A stretch of DNA of 9,133 bases from Ignavibacteriaceae bacterium (GTDB taxonomy: Bacteria; Bacteroidota; Ignavibacteria; Ignavibacteriales; Ignavibacteriaceae), in the NCBI GenBank assembly GCA_013388525.1, contig JACAFA010000191.1:1-9133 (forward strand), given 5' to 3'. The translations under genes were made by a program, and so were the position numbers. The stretch's first letter is position 1. Every line of letters begins with the position of its first letter. The notes below the pieces were generated by a model, which saw only the letters and a program-made list of their open reading frames with translations, made no database searches and was not told the DNA's origin. This document shows, piece after piece, positions 1 through 7,355 of the stretch.

Positions 1-192
1 ATATGATTTCACTTTCCCTTTTCTGTTTTGAATATTTATTAAGTAAGGAACATTTGAATGTTTGTAAATATGATGACTTCCTTCTATTCTTTTCAATGTA
101 AAACCAAATGCTTCAAGCAGTTTATTCATCTCGCTAAATCGAACATCGTATGGATTATTTAAAACTTTTTCAAGTAGTTTTTTGCTTTTCAA
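1..192 (-). CDS. HicA/YcfA-type toxin-like protein (partial, 3' end beyond left edge)
   Basis: Reading the minus strand from a TTG at 192-190 gives 64 uninterrupted codons to the window edge. The protein begins MKSKKLLEKVLNNPYDVRF and carries the HicA core 'EAFGFTLKRIEGSHHIYKH' (residues 28-45), followed by 'PYLINIQNRKGKVKSY'. HicA proteins have a small dsRBD-like fold and use the His of the G-S-H motif (here G38-S39-H40-H41) to cleave mRNA; a HicB antitoxin normally lies next to them. The start is set by an in-frame TGA at 220-222, by the absence of any ATG or GTG between that stop and the TTG, and by an AAGG ribosome site at 201-198, 5 bases upstream. It starts 2 bases after the nuoE stop, so it is probably translated from the nuo transcript. 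The C-terminus and any hicB lie outside the window. Family assignment rests on motif recognition; toxin activity is not shown by the sequence. Confidence 0.8.
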   Translation of the reverse strand, partial: MKSKKLLEKVLNNPYDVRFSEMNKLLEAFGFTLKRIEGSHHIYKHSNVPYLINIQNRKGKVKSY

Positions 193-194
193 AG

Positions 195-668
195 CTACCT
201 TAACCCAGTGAGCATTTCTTCAACTTTTTCTTGAGAAAGATTTTCGTAATAGTCTTCATTAATTGCAATCATCGGAGCAGTACCGCACGAGCCCATACAT
301 TCAACTTCTTCTAAAGAAAATTTTTGATCCGAAGTTACACCCAAATGATCAATACCAAATTTATCTTTTACCTGATTCCAGATTTCATAACCACCACGAA
401 GCATACAGGAAACATTCGTGCAAACCTGAATGTGATACTTCCCCATCGGTTTCTGATGATACATTGTGTAGAATGTTACAACACCGAGAACCTCTTCCTC
501 TGTGATTCCCAGAACCCTGGCAACTTCTTTCATCACCTCAAAAGAGATGTAACCATTCTGTTCCTGAGCAATGTAAAGCGCAGCCATTACCGCAGGTTTG
601 CGAACAGGATACTTCCTCGTTTCCTGCTCAATTCGTTCAAGGTTTGCTTGTGTAAACTTAAATTCCAT
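195..668 (-). CDS. nuoE: NADH-quinone oxidoreductase subunit E (24 kDa, [2Fe-2S])
   Basis: This is the 24-kDa flavoprotein-fragment subunit of complex I, which carries the N1a [2Fe-2S] cluster beside NuoF. It has 157 residues from the ATG at 668-666. The N-terminal helical part ('RKPAVMAALYIAQEQNGYIS', about 23-42) is followed by a thioredoxin-like domain. The four cluster ligands appear as C83-x4-C88 and C124-x3-C128 ('CTNVSC', 'CMGSC'). The frame is open 18 codons further upstream, but those codons fall in the hairpin spacer and encode a non-family sequence. The chosen ATG has GGAG 10 bases upstream (682-679) and gives the usual family N-terminus. It lies downstream of nuoD across an unusually long, structured spacer, and 2 bases before the HicA-like gene. 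The length is normal and no ligand is missing. Confidence 0.96.
   Translation of the reverse strand: MEFKFTQANLERIEQETRKYPVRKPAVMAALYIAQEQNGYISFEVMKEVARVLGITEEEVLGVVTFYTMYHQKPMGKYHIQVCTNVSCMLRGGYEIWNQVKDKFGIDHLGVTSDQKFSLEEVECMGSCGTAPMIAINEDYYENLSQEKVEEMLTGLR
198..201 (-). promoter_or_regulatory. Shine-Dalgarno (AAGG) for the HicA-like gene
   Basis: The bases AAGG on the minus strand sit inside the last codons of nuoE, 5 bases before a TTG. No other standard start codon lies between the upstream in-frame TGA and this TTG, so the site supports the TTG start and suggests translational coupling to nuoE. Confidence 0.5.
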
Positions 669-687
669 TTTATTAAAGCTCCAATTA

Positions 688-806
688 TCAAAAAACAAAT
701 AACAAATGAGCACCAAATTCAAAATCCGAATAACTAAAAAAAGTTTTAGAGTTCAGTATTTGGATTTGAATATTATTTGGAGTTTGCAATTTGTTATTTG
801 AGATTT
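688..806. repeat. Long imperfect inverted repeat (hairpin) between nuoD and nuoE
   Basis: Nearly the whole nuoD-nuoE spacer is self-complementary. The outer arms share an exact 12-base match: CAAATAACAAAT at 696-707 and its reverse complement at 789-800. Further in, CCAAAT (713-718) matches ATTTGG (775-780), and a TCAAA-ATCC-AATA block at about 719-732 matches TATTTGGATTTGAA at 757-770. The centre closes as a small A/T hairpin around 734-748. The left arm is shorter by a few small gaps. Neither arm encodes recognisable protein. It could be an intercistronic mRNA structure (processing, stability or attenuation) or a palindromic dispersed repeat. The pairing is seen directly; the role is unknown. 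Confidence 0.75.
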
Positions 807-810
807 CCAC

Positions 811-2061
811 TTATTTATCCGCTTCTCCCATTATCGGATCAATGCTTCCAATGATTGCAACCACATCCGAGATTAAATGACCGATAACCAATTTGGGCAA
901 TGACTGAATATTATTGAAACTGGGCGAACGGATTTTACACTTCCAGGGATGACCTTCACCCTTACTTACGAGGTAAAATCCAAGTTCTCCTTTCGATCCT
1001 TCAATTGCGTGATATATTTCTCCAACCGGCGGATTGATTCCAAAATTTACTATCATAAAATCGTGAATCAATTCTTCCATCTTTGTATAAATTTCATCTT
1101 TTTGAGGAAGAACTTTTTTAGGCATATCAGCGTGCACCGGACCTTGCGGCATTTTATCCAAAACCTGTCTTACAATTTTAGCACTCTCTCTGCATTCATC
1201 AAGTCTTAGAAAATATCGTGCAAGACAATCACCTTCAGTATAAGTAGGAATTTTAAAATCTATTTCATCATAACACAGATAAGGTGCATTTCGTCTTAAA
1301 TCAAATTCAACACCACAGGCACGAAGGTTTGGACCACAGAAACCAAGATCAATTGCATCTTCTTTTGAAATAGCTCCAACGCCATCCACACGTTCGATAA
1401 AAATTCTGTTAGTATTAAGAAGCTGTTCAACTTCAGCTAAGTTTGGTTCAAATTGATCAATGAACCATTTTACTTTTGTAAGTGCTTCGGGCTGTGCATC
1501 GTTTGCAACTCCGCCTATTCGTGTGTAACTATTCGTAAATCTTGCACCGCACAAAATATCCCAAATATCTAAAATCTTTTCCCGTTCACGTAAAGTCCAT
1601 AAGAAAACTGTCAGCGCGCCTACATCCATTGAAAAGGAACCAATCTGTACGAGATGAGAAGCAATACGTGCAAGTTCAGCAACCATCATTCTAATATATT
1701 GAGCTCTTTTAGGTGCTTCGATTCCTGCAAGCTTTTCAACTGCCAAAACCCACGCAACATTATTTGCCATCGGAGAGATGTAGTCAAGTCGGTCCGTATG
1801 AGGAATGTATTCATAGTAACTCATATTTTCAGCCATCTTTTCATAACCGCGATGCAGGTAACCAAGTTCAGGAACACAGCCGATAATTCTTTCTCCATCC
1901 AACCTTAACAAAAGCCGCAAAACTCCATGTGTTGCCGGATGTTGTGGACCCATGTTAAGAACCATCTCGTTTTCAAGTGCATCATCAAGAGTATAATCAT
2001 TTCTTGACTTAAGAAGTGCTTCTAATATTTTAGGATGTATTTCGTCTTCTAATTGATCCAT
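811..2061 (-). CDS. nuoD: NADH-quinone oxidoreductase subunit D (49 kDa)
   Basis: This is the 49-kDa subunit of the complex I quinone module. It forms the quinone-binding cavity together with NuoB and descends from the large subunit of [NiFe] hydrogenases. It has 416 residues, starting at the ATG at 2061-2059, 5 bases after nuoC. The family block 'NMGPQHPATHGVLR' spans about residues 36-49, and 'HTDRLDY' covers 88-94. By spacing, H45 and Y94 match the His and Tyr that contact the quinone headgroup in the Thermus enzyme (H38 and Y87). The C-terminus ends in the typical '...DPIMGEADK', with 'FNNIQSLPKLVIGHLISDVVAIIGSIDPIMGE' style conservation before it. There is no convincing Shine-Dalgarno site, so coupling to nuoC is likely. 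NuoC and NuoD are separate genes here, not a fused nuoCD. Confidence 0.98.
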   Translation of the reverse strand: MDQLEDEIHPKILEALLKSRNDYTLDDALENEMVLNMGPQHPATHGVLRLLLRLDGERIIGCVPELGYLHRGYEKMAENMSYYEYIPHTDRLDYISPMANNVAWVLAVEKLAGIEAPKRAQYIRMMVAELARIASHLVQIGSFSMDVGALTVFLWTLREREKILDIWDILCGARFTNSYTRIGGVANDAQPEALTKVKWFIDQFEPNLAEVEQLLNTNRIFIERVDGVGAISKEDAIDLGFCGPNLRACGVEFDLRRNAPYLCYDEIDFKIPTYTEGDCLARYFLRLDECRESAKIVRQVLDKMPQGPVHADMPKKVLPQKDEIYTKMEELIHDFMIVNFGINPPVGEIYHAIEGSKGELGFYLVSKGEGHPWKCKIRSPSFNNIQSLPKLVIGHLISDVVAIIGSIDPIMGEADK

Positions 2062-2066
2062 AAATT

Positions 2067-2555
2067 TTATTTTTTAGGTAATGGAAGTGAACCGGGAATT
2101 CCCATTAACGGAAAATCTTTTCTTAAAGGATGATATTCAAATTCTTCCGGCATATATATTCTGCGCAGATCAGGATGATTATTGAATTTAATTCCGTACA
2201 TATCATAAGTTTCTCTTTCCTGCCAGTTGGCTGCCTGCCAGACTGAGGAAACGGTATCGATAGAACAATCTGATTCATCCACATCTGCTTTTAGTCTTAA
2301 TCTGAAGTTGTGCTTCATTGAAAAAATATTATATACAACAGTGAATCTGTTTTTTCTTGTTGCCCAATCAATTGCGGTAACATCTGAGCACCAGTTAAAT
2401 TCCAGGTCAGTGTCGGACTTGAGAAAAGTACAGATGTCAACAACAAATTTCTTATCAAATTTAATTGTTAGTTCTCCTTTGTAGTCTGTTATTTCGAAAT
2501 CTACAGAAGGAAATTTTGCTCTAAGTTTTTGAGGAATGAGTTCTTTCAAATCCAT
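2067..2555 (-). CDS. nuoC: NADH-quinone oxidoreductase subunit C (30 kDa)
   Basis: This is the 30-kDa peripheral-arm subunit of complex I, a structural partner of NuoD with no cofactor of its own. It has 162 residues. The 30-kDa signature lies near the C-terminus at about residues 113-150: 'ERETYDMYGIKFNNHPDLRR' followed by an 'MPEEFEYHPLRKDFPL' segment. The N-terminal alpha/beta domain (about 1-100) is variable, as usual for the family. It starts at the ATG at 2555-2553, 4 bases after the nuoB stop, and ends 5 bases before nuoD. No Shine-Dalgarno site is visible upstream, so translation is probably coupled to nuoB. Nothing is truncated. Confidence 0.97.
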   Translation of the reverse strand: MDLKELIPQKLRAKFPSVDFEITDYKGELTIKFDKKFVVDICTFLKSDTDLEFNWCSDVTAIDWATRKNRFTVVYNIFSMKHNFRLRLKADVDESDCSIDTVSSVWQAANWQERETYDMYGIKFNNHPDLRRIYMPEEFEYHPLRKDFPLMGIPGSLPLPKK

Positions 2556-2559
2556 AAAA

Positions 2560-3102
2560 TCAGTTATTCTGAATGACGTTTAGTTCAGGAAGATTAATAC
2601 CCTTATCGTTTGAAGGTATATTATGAAACTGTGATGCCTTTGTTTTTCCTATTTTATCCTGAATCTTCATTAACGCGTGTAAAAGATTATCGGGTCTCGG
2701 CGGACATCCGGCAAGATAAATATCAACAGGTAAAAACTGATCAATTCCCTGCACAACCGAATATGATCGGTACATCCCGCCTGAAGAAGTGCAAGCGCCC
2801 ATTGCAATTACCCATTTCGGATCGGGCATCTGGTCATAAATTTTTCTTACAACGTGAGACATTTTATATGTTACAGTTCCCGCAACAATCATAAGATCAC
2901 ATTGACGGGGAGTAAATCTCATTACTTCCGAGCCAAATCTTGCAATATCATATTTAGGATCACCAACAGCCATCATTTCAATAGCACAGCAGGAAATACC
3001 CATCGGCATCGGCCAGACAGAACTTTTTCTTGCCCAGGCAATAATTGCATTAAGCTGGGTTGTTAAAAATCCGTTGTCTTTTATATAAGCTTCTAATCCC
3101 AT
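2560..3102 (-). CDS. nuoB: NADH-quinone oxidoreductase subunit B (PSST, N2 cluster)
   Basis: This is the PSST subunit, which holds the terminal [4Fe-4S] cluster N2 that reduces quinone at the interface with NuoD. It has 180 residues. The four cluster ligands are the tandem C38-C39 ('GISCCAIEM'), C104 ('[10 protein letters not shown]') and C133 ('[11 protein letters not shown]'). The 65- and 29-residue spacings equal those in the Thermus homologue. The gene starts inside nuoA: the last 10 bases of nuoA (3102-3093) are also the first bases of nuoB, in a different frame. A strong AAGGTGG site lies 6 bases before the ATG, within the nuoA coding sequence. The roughly 25 residues after 'QDKIGK' form a variable tail, as is common. 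Confidence 0.98.
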   Translation of the reverse strand: MGLEAYIKDNGFLTTQLNAIIAWARKSSVWPMPMGISCCAIEMMAVGDPKYDIARFGSEVMRFTPRQCDLMIVAGTVTYKMSHVVRKIYDQMPDPKWVIAMGACTSSGGMYRSYSVVQGIDQFLPVDIYLAGCPPRPDNLLHALMKIQDKIGKTKASQFHNIPSNDKGINLPELNVIQNN

Positions 3103-3461
3103 TTGAATCCACCTTTTTTATATGCGTAGAGATAACCTAATTCAAGAACTATTAAAAATATAAACATAGAAAGGAACACAGAAATTCCAAATTCCCCGAA
3201 TAATTTTTTAAACTGTACAGCCCAGGGGTAAACAAATATCACTTCTAAATCGAAAATAATGAAAAACATTGCAACCAGATAGTATTTAATCGAAATTCTC
3301 TGTCTGGTAGTTCCAACAGGCTGCATACCACTTTCGTAAGTAGAAGTTTTTTCACGGTTAGGTCTTTGCGGACCAATAATTGTCGAAGTAAGAACAAGCA
3401 CACTGCCAAATATAAGTGCAACTGCTAAAACAATGAGTATAGGAATATATTCTTCTATCAT
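3093..3461 (-). CDS. nuoA: NADH-quinone oxidoreductase subunit A (ND3-like)
   Basis: This small membrane subunit of complex I (mitochondrial ND3 homologue) has 122 residues and three predicted transmembrane helices, at about 5-27, 59-80 and 90-113. Family markers are the loop motif 'YESGMQP' (42-48) and the second-helix block '[12 protein letters not shown]' (70-81) with its conserved acidic residues. The loop has Ser where some homologues, including mitochondrial ND3, have Cys; Ser is also common in bacteria. It is the first Nuo gene and overlaps nuoB by 10 bases. The 100 bases upstream, up to the glycosyltransferase stop, contain no promoter I would defend, so the operon may start here or at the glycosyltransferase. 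Confidence 0.97.
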   Translation of the reverse strand: MIEEYIPILIVLAVALIFGSVLVLTSTIIGPQRPNREKTSTYESGMQPVGTTRQRISIKYYLVAMFFIIFDLEVIFVYPWAVQFKKLFGEFGISVFLSMFIFLIVLELGYLYAYKKGGFKWD

Positions 3462-3561
3462 CTTAAAAATTATGATTTAACTGAATGTAAAATTATTCAA
3501 AATAAGGGGGATTATCAAAGTAAAGTTAAGTCTCTTTTAAAGATTAATATCCGGTCAAATA

Positions 3562-5178
3562 TTATTTTAAAACCCTGTAAAGCACCGAAGGCGGATTCTT
3601 AAAATATACAACAATTTCCAGACCCGGATGATTACTCTTGGGATCTATCAGGAATTGAAGTTCTCTTCTTAAACCTGCTTCTGCAATTCCAAAATACAGA
3701 TAATCAATTTTGCTTTCACGGAGCTTGCTGATAAATTCTTCATAAGTATCTGCCATTGGCATTAGCTTGAATTCCATATCCAGATAGTAAGCAACGTGCG
3801 CTTTTCTTGCCGCAAGTATTTTTCCTTTCTGTTCTGATGGAATGTTTTCATGATACCAATCTCTCAGCGTCAAAAGTTCTGTTGGTCCTGAATTAATATT
3901 TTCGCTGTTGAAAGAATATGATTTAACAAAAGTAAAAACAATAAGTCCACCCAATAAAAGATATTTAAAGGTTTGTGGTAGAAATTTTGAGACTTTAAAT
4001 TTTTCAAAGAATATTGGTTGAACAGCTATGACCAGATAAAACGGTATAAGGAAAAGTGAAAATCTTTCGCTGTAAAAAATGACAAGTAGTAGTGCAAAGA
4101 AAAACAGATTAACTATGTAATAACCGGTTCCCTGTTCTTTCCATCTCTTAAATGGATTTGAGATAATAAGTAAAAATAATCCCAGAACAACAAAAACACC
4201 GAGCTGCCAGCCCATAAGTTTTTCCATATCATTTATAAAATGGTCAGATATGTTTCCGATAATCGTTGAGAAAAACAAACCAGCGTCTTTAAATATTACT
4301 TCAGTCAAAGAAGTTATTTTGCTGCTTTCTTTAAACCAGAAATCATCCCAGCTTATTTTTCCTTTGCCGTAAACTTCGAATGCTATGTTTTTATAATTCT
4401 CATTATAGAAGAATGAGCCTTTCTCTCCGAGACAATAAAATCCCCATGGCGAAAAAGTTATCAGAAAAACCGCAGCAAAAATTATTGAAGTTTTTATTCG
4501 GTTTATCCAGCTAATATTCCAGTAATTCACAAAAAGTATTACAAGAATAAAACTGGCTAAGAAAATTCCGTTATATCGTGTCAGATAAGAAAGTCCGCCA
4601 AAAATTGCAGCTATAATTAAATTTTTATAACTCAACTCTTTATTCTTAAAGAAAAAAAATAGCGTTAATGCTGCAAGCGCATTAAAGAACATATCTGTTC
4701 CGGCACTATAAGAATACTGAATAAATACAGGATTAACTGCAAGAAGTATCGTAACAAAAAAAGAGACAAAAGGTGAGAATATTTTTTTCAGTAATTCATA
4801 AGTAACAAAAACAACAACTGAAGCCGATAGTACGGCGATTAAAATTCCTGCATGAAAAAAATCTCCGAGAATAAAACCAAAAATTGCAAGAACCATTGGA
4901 TAGAGCGGACCGCGGAAAGCATCCATTGGAATTTCACCTGATAGAAATTTCTTTGCACCCGGCACATATCCCCAGAAAAAGTCGGTTTCAATTCCATAAT
5001 CTCCAACAGTGTGAAAAATAAAGCTGACTAATCCAACAACCACGAAATATACTAATCCCGCTATCAAGCCGGTATGCTTGTAGGATATATACTTTTCAAA
5101 ATTCCGGAAAATTGATTTCCTGTTGGGAATAGTTTCTGATTTTTCTTTCTTTTTATTCGATGATTGAGATTTTGACAT
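3562..5178 (-). CDS. GT-C family (GT39/ArnT-like) integral membrane glycosyltransferase
   Basis: This is a predicted polytopic membrane protein of 538 residues. A charged, Lys/Ser-rich cytoplasmic N-terminus (1-35) is followed by about 11-12 hydrophobic helices between residues 37 and 420, then a soluble C-terminal domain (about 425-538) that probably faces the periplasm. GT-C features are D60 and 'ETDFFWGY' with D66 in the first external loop, 'FRGPLYPM' at 88-95 (comparable to the HPPLYP-type motif of GT39 and ArnT proteins), 'LTRYNG' at 199-204, and 'ERFSLFLIPFYLV' at 371-383. Such enzymes move sugars from polyprenyl-phosphate carriers onto lipid, glycan or protein acceptors; the donor and acceptor cannot be read from sequence. 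It lies 100 bases upstream of nuoA on the same strand and may be co-transcribed, without a functional link I can see. The ATG at 5178-5176 lacks a clear Shine-Dalgarno site. Confidence 0.8.
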   Translation of the reverse strand: MSKSQSSNKKKEKSETIPNRKSIFRNFEKYISYKHTGLIAGLVYFVVVGLVSFIFHTVGDYGIETDFFWGYVPGAKKFLSGEIPMDAFRGPLYPMVLAIFGFILGDFFHAGILIAVLSASVVVFVTYELLKKIFSPFVSFFVTILLAVNPVFIQYSYSAGTDMFFNALAALTLFFFFKNKELSYKNLIIAAIFGGLSYLTRYNGIFLASFILVILFVNYWNISWINRIKTSIIFAAVFLITFSPWGFYCLGEKGSFFYNENYKNIAFEVYGKGKISWDDFWFKESSKITSLTEVIFKDAGLFFSTIIGNISDHFINDMEKLMGWQLGVFVVLGLFLLIISNPFKRWKEQGTGYYIVNLFFFALLLVIFYSERFSLFLIPFYLVIAVQPIFFEKFKVSKFLPQTFKYLLLGGLIVFTFVKSYSFNSENINSGPTELLTLRDWYHENIPSEQKGKILAARKAHVAYYLDMEFKLMPMADTYEEFISKLRESKIDYLYFGIAEAGLRRELQFLIDPKSNHPGLEIVVYFKNPPSVLYRVLK

Positions 5179-5201
5179 TGAAGATATAAGTTGTGAATGT
5201 A

Positions 5202-5222
5202 ATCAATAAGAAAAATATTGAT
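5202..5222. repeat. Inverted repeat, 7-base arms, 7-base loop
   Basis: ATCAATA at 5202-5208 pairs perfectly with TATTGAT at 5216-5222 across an A-rich loop. It lies 24-44 bases upstream of the glycosyltransferase start codon. It could be an operator half-site pair or a leader hairpin. It is short and AT-rich, so chance is possible. Confidence 0.35.
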
Positions 5223-5247
5223 AGATAATATAAGTAATTTTATCTAT
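5221..5247. repeat. Inverted repeat, 8-base arms, 11-base loop
   Basis: ATAGATAA at 5221-5228 pairs perfectly with TTATCTAT at 5240-5247. It shares its first two bases with the end of the preceding inverted repeat. Together they make a 46-base palindromic zone next to the glycosyltransferase start. There is no T-run, so it is not a terminator; an operator or chance AT-rich symmetry are the alternatives. Confidence 0.35.
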
Positions 5248-5384
5248 TAGCTGAATCCGGAATTCATCCTGAAGAGCGAAACAGTTCAGAATAAATATTA
5301 TCATCGGATAGTTTTTGTATTTTATACCTGCACCGGAAGTTCTTATTTTTAATTGAAGTAATATTCAAATAATTTCTGAATCTA

Positions 5385-7304
5385 TTGAAATCAAAAGTAA
5401 AAAAAAATTATTCACTCTTTCTTTTTGTAATAATTATATTTTACAACCAGAACTTGCTTTCACAGTCCACTCCTGACTCCACTTTATACTTTATACCGGT
5501 AAGCTCATTGAACACATTATTTTCAAATTTTGATAAACAATTAAACACTTATTATCTGAATACCGGTATCGATTTATACGGATCAACGACAAATTTTGAA
5601 TACAGATTAAATCAGAATTATCGTTCTACATTAATTCAGACTAATCAAAATACATTGCGCGATGAGGAGTATCTTTTCGCTCTTGGCAAGTATAAGTTGA
5701 GTAAAGCCTGGAAACAGGGAATTGCAATTACCAGCAACATAGTTTCTGATGACAGACAGCTGGGAATTAACGAGGCAACAATTTATCAGGCGGTTACTTT
5801 AAGCGAATTATATTTTTTCAGAGGGTTAACTTTAATTCCTTACGGAGGATATTCTGACAACCGCCAGGTTAATGAAGATGATAGAGGTCCTATTTATGGT
5901 TTAGATGGTAAACTTAATTATATCGGTTCTGTTGATTTTGATTTGAGTTCTGCACTAAGGCTTGAGAATGAAGATATATCCCCGAGAAAAAACACAATCC
6001 GTTACTTAGATATGCTTCTCACAAATCCATTTAATCCTGACGTCACAAATTTTTTTAATGCAAGATTTAATGAAAGCCGTAAAGATTTTTATATATCGGC
6101 TGACTCAATAACTTCCCAGCAGTTTAACATTACCAATAATATTGAAAGCAGAACCGAAACAGCTTTTTTTCTTCAGGACAGAATCAATTACAATAATTTA
6201 TTAGATATTTTTTCTTTTGAGCTTTCAGGAAAAATAAATTTCAGAACAATTGACAGGAATACACGATATAAATCAACCAGCATTCAATCACCTGCAATTT
6301 TTGATACACAAGTCGATGAACTTGGTATCGTGGTTGAATCCGGATTATTCTATAGGACAGCGTCAGCAAATGCTGGTATAAATTTAAACTATTATGAACG
6401 TAATGAAAAACATATCACAAAAAGATTTGAAGGAGTAGATGAAAGCTTCTACGAGCAGAGATCAGAACTGGAAAGCAGAAAGAATAATAATTCTAACAGA
6501 GCAACCATTTCATTTATGGGAAATTATTATCCCTCCCGCAAGGATCAGCTTTCATTAAGTCTTTTTCATAGTAAATTAAAATATGATACTCCCAGTTCAC
6601 AAAATGACGACGACCGAGACGAGCTGCTGAGTATTGGCAGATTACGTTATACCAGATATTTATCTCCTTTTTTCCAGATGTTTACAAACCTTGAAGGTAC
6701 ATTGAGCCATCTTGTATATATTTTTTCCAGCCGGAGTGCAAATAATAACACCAACAGAGTTTTAAAACTTTCTGCCGGAGGATATTACAGAGGGACTCAA
6801 TTTTCATCATTGAATAATTTTGAAGTCTCAGCAAACTATACAGTATATGATTTTCAGGATGCGACTTCAAGTCTTAGAAGTATTTCTTTCCGGCAATTTA
6901 CTGCAACTGATTCTACAAATTACCGGATAACTAAAAATTTTTCATTCGTTGTAACCGGATACGTAAAGTTAACAGATCAGGGAGAGCTTGATTGGGGTAA
7001 TTTTGCTGAAAGACCTTTAAGATATCTTCAGGAAATTTTTGCCGATCCTAAGGTGGGAATACTTTCAAATACTTCCTTTATAGCCATAGGATTAAGATAT
7101 TTTTCACTTAATACATTCAGGTACAATAAAGCTGAAAGAGTACCTGATTCAAACTTTCTGAGTATTGGCCCTCTTTTTGAAATCCTCATCGGTTCTAAAA
7201 TGTTATTCCTGAAGCTTAACTCATGGTACGAGTTTATTTCCGATAACACTAACATAAATCAACAGAGGTTGAATTTTGTTTTAACTATGAATTGGAATTT
7301 TTAA
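5385..7304 (+). CDS. Predicted outer-membrane beta-barrel protein of unknown function
   Basis: I do not recognise the family. The 639-residue protein starts at a TTG: an in-frame TAA lies at 5370-5372, with no ATG or GTG between. It opens with a signal peptide (basic 'MKSKVKKN', hydrophobic 'SLFLFVIIIFY' at 10-20, likely cleavage around 'LLSQS' at 24-28). The mature part is rich in Asn, Ser, Tyr, Phe, Arg and Asp, with many alternating polar/hydrophobic stretches joined by polar turns. It has no cysteine, and it ends in '...RLNFVLTMNWNF', a terminal strand with C-terminal Phe typical of proteins inserted by the BAM machinery. I see no TonB-box, plug or OmpA-like domain. No clear Shine-Dalgarno site precedes it. 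It faces away from the glycosyltransferase gene and lies 51 bases before the ATP-binding kinase gene on the same strand. The barrel call is inferred from composition and end motif; the function is unknown. Confidence 0.7.
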   Translation: MKSKVKKNYSLFLFVIIIFYNQNLLSQSTPDSTLYFIPVSSLNTLFSNFDKQLNTYYLNTGIDLYGSTTNFEYRLNQNYRSTLIQTNQNTLRDEEYLFALGKYKLSKAWKQGIAITSNIVSDDRQLGINEATIYQAVTLSELYFFRGLTLIPYGGYSDNRQVNEDDRGPIYGLDGKLNYIGSVDFDLSSALRLENEDISPRKNTIRYLDMLLTNPFNPDVTNFFNARFNESRKDFYISADSITSQQFNITNNIESRTETAFFLQDRINYNNLLDIFSFELSGKINFRTIDRNTRYKSTSIQSPAIFDTQVDELGIVVESGLFYRTASANAGINLNYYERNEKHITKRFEGVDESFYEQRSELESRKNNNSNRATISFMGNYYPSRKDQLSLSLFHSKLKYDTPSSQNDDDRDELLSIGRLRYTRYLSPFFQMFTNLEGTLSHLVYIFSSRSANNNTNRVLKLSAGGYYRGTQFSSLNNFEVSANYTVYDFQDATSSLRSISFRQFTATDSTNYRITKNFSFVVTGYVKLTDQGELDWGNFAERPLRYLQEIFADPKVGILSNTSFIAIGLRYFSLNTFRYNKAERVPDSNFLSIGPLFEILIGSKMLFLKLNSWYEFISDNTNINQQRLNFVLTMNWNF

Positions 7305-7355
7305 TTTATCGGAGTAAATTTTAGTTCAAATTAAACCATATAAGTAAATAAAAAT

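Larger units (their letters stand above)
5179..5384. promoter_or_regulatory. Divergent intergenic region between the glycosyltransferase and barrel genes
   Basis: These 206 AT-rich bases must hold the promoters for two outward-facing transcripts. The only clear structures are two adjacent inverted repeats at 5202-5247, listed separately. I looked for sigma-70-type (TTGACA/TATAAT) and Bacteroidota-type (TTTG/TAnnTTTG) pairs in both directions and found no pair good enough to call. No tRNA, small ORF with a ribosome site, or terminator is visible. Confidence 0.5.

Noticed and set aside
669..722. Extra 18 codons at the N-terminus of nuoE (start at 722)
   Set aside because: They lie in the hairpin spacer and encode a non-family stretch; the ATG at 668-666 has a GGAG site and gives the normal N-terminus.
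324..737. Plus-strand open frames across nuoE, nuoD, nuoC and nuoB
   Set aside because: They are antisense shadows of well-identified genes, with no ribosome sites and no family resemblance.
3326..3337. Ser in place of Cys in the NuoA loop motif (YESG)
   Set aside because: Ser at this position is common in bacterial NuoA (E. coli has FESG), so it is not unusual.
3480..3520. Bacteroidota-type -7 element (TTATTTTG) upstream of nuoA
   Set aside because: It deviates from TAnnTTTG and has no TTTG at the required upstream distance; such words are frequent in this AT-rich DNA.
3540..3565. AATAT/ATATT symmetry after the glycosyltransferase stop as a terminator
   Set aside because: Only a 5-base A/T stem with no T-run follows; too weak to terminate.
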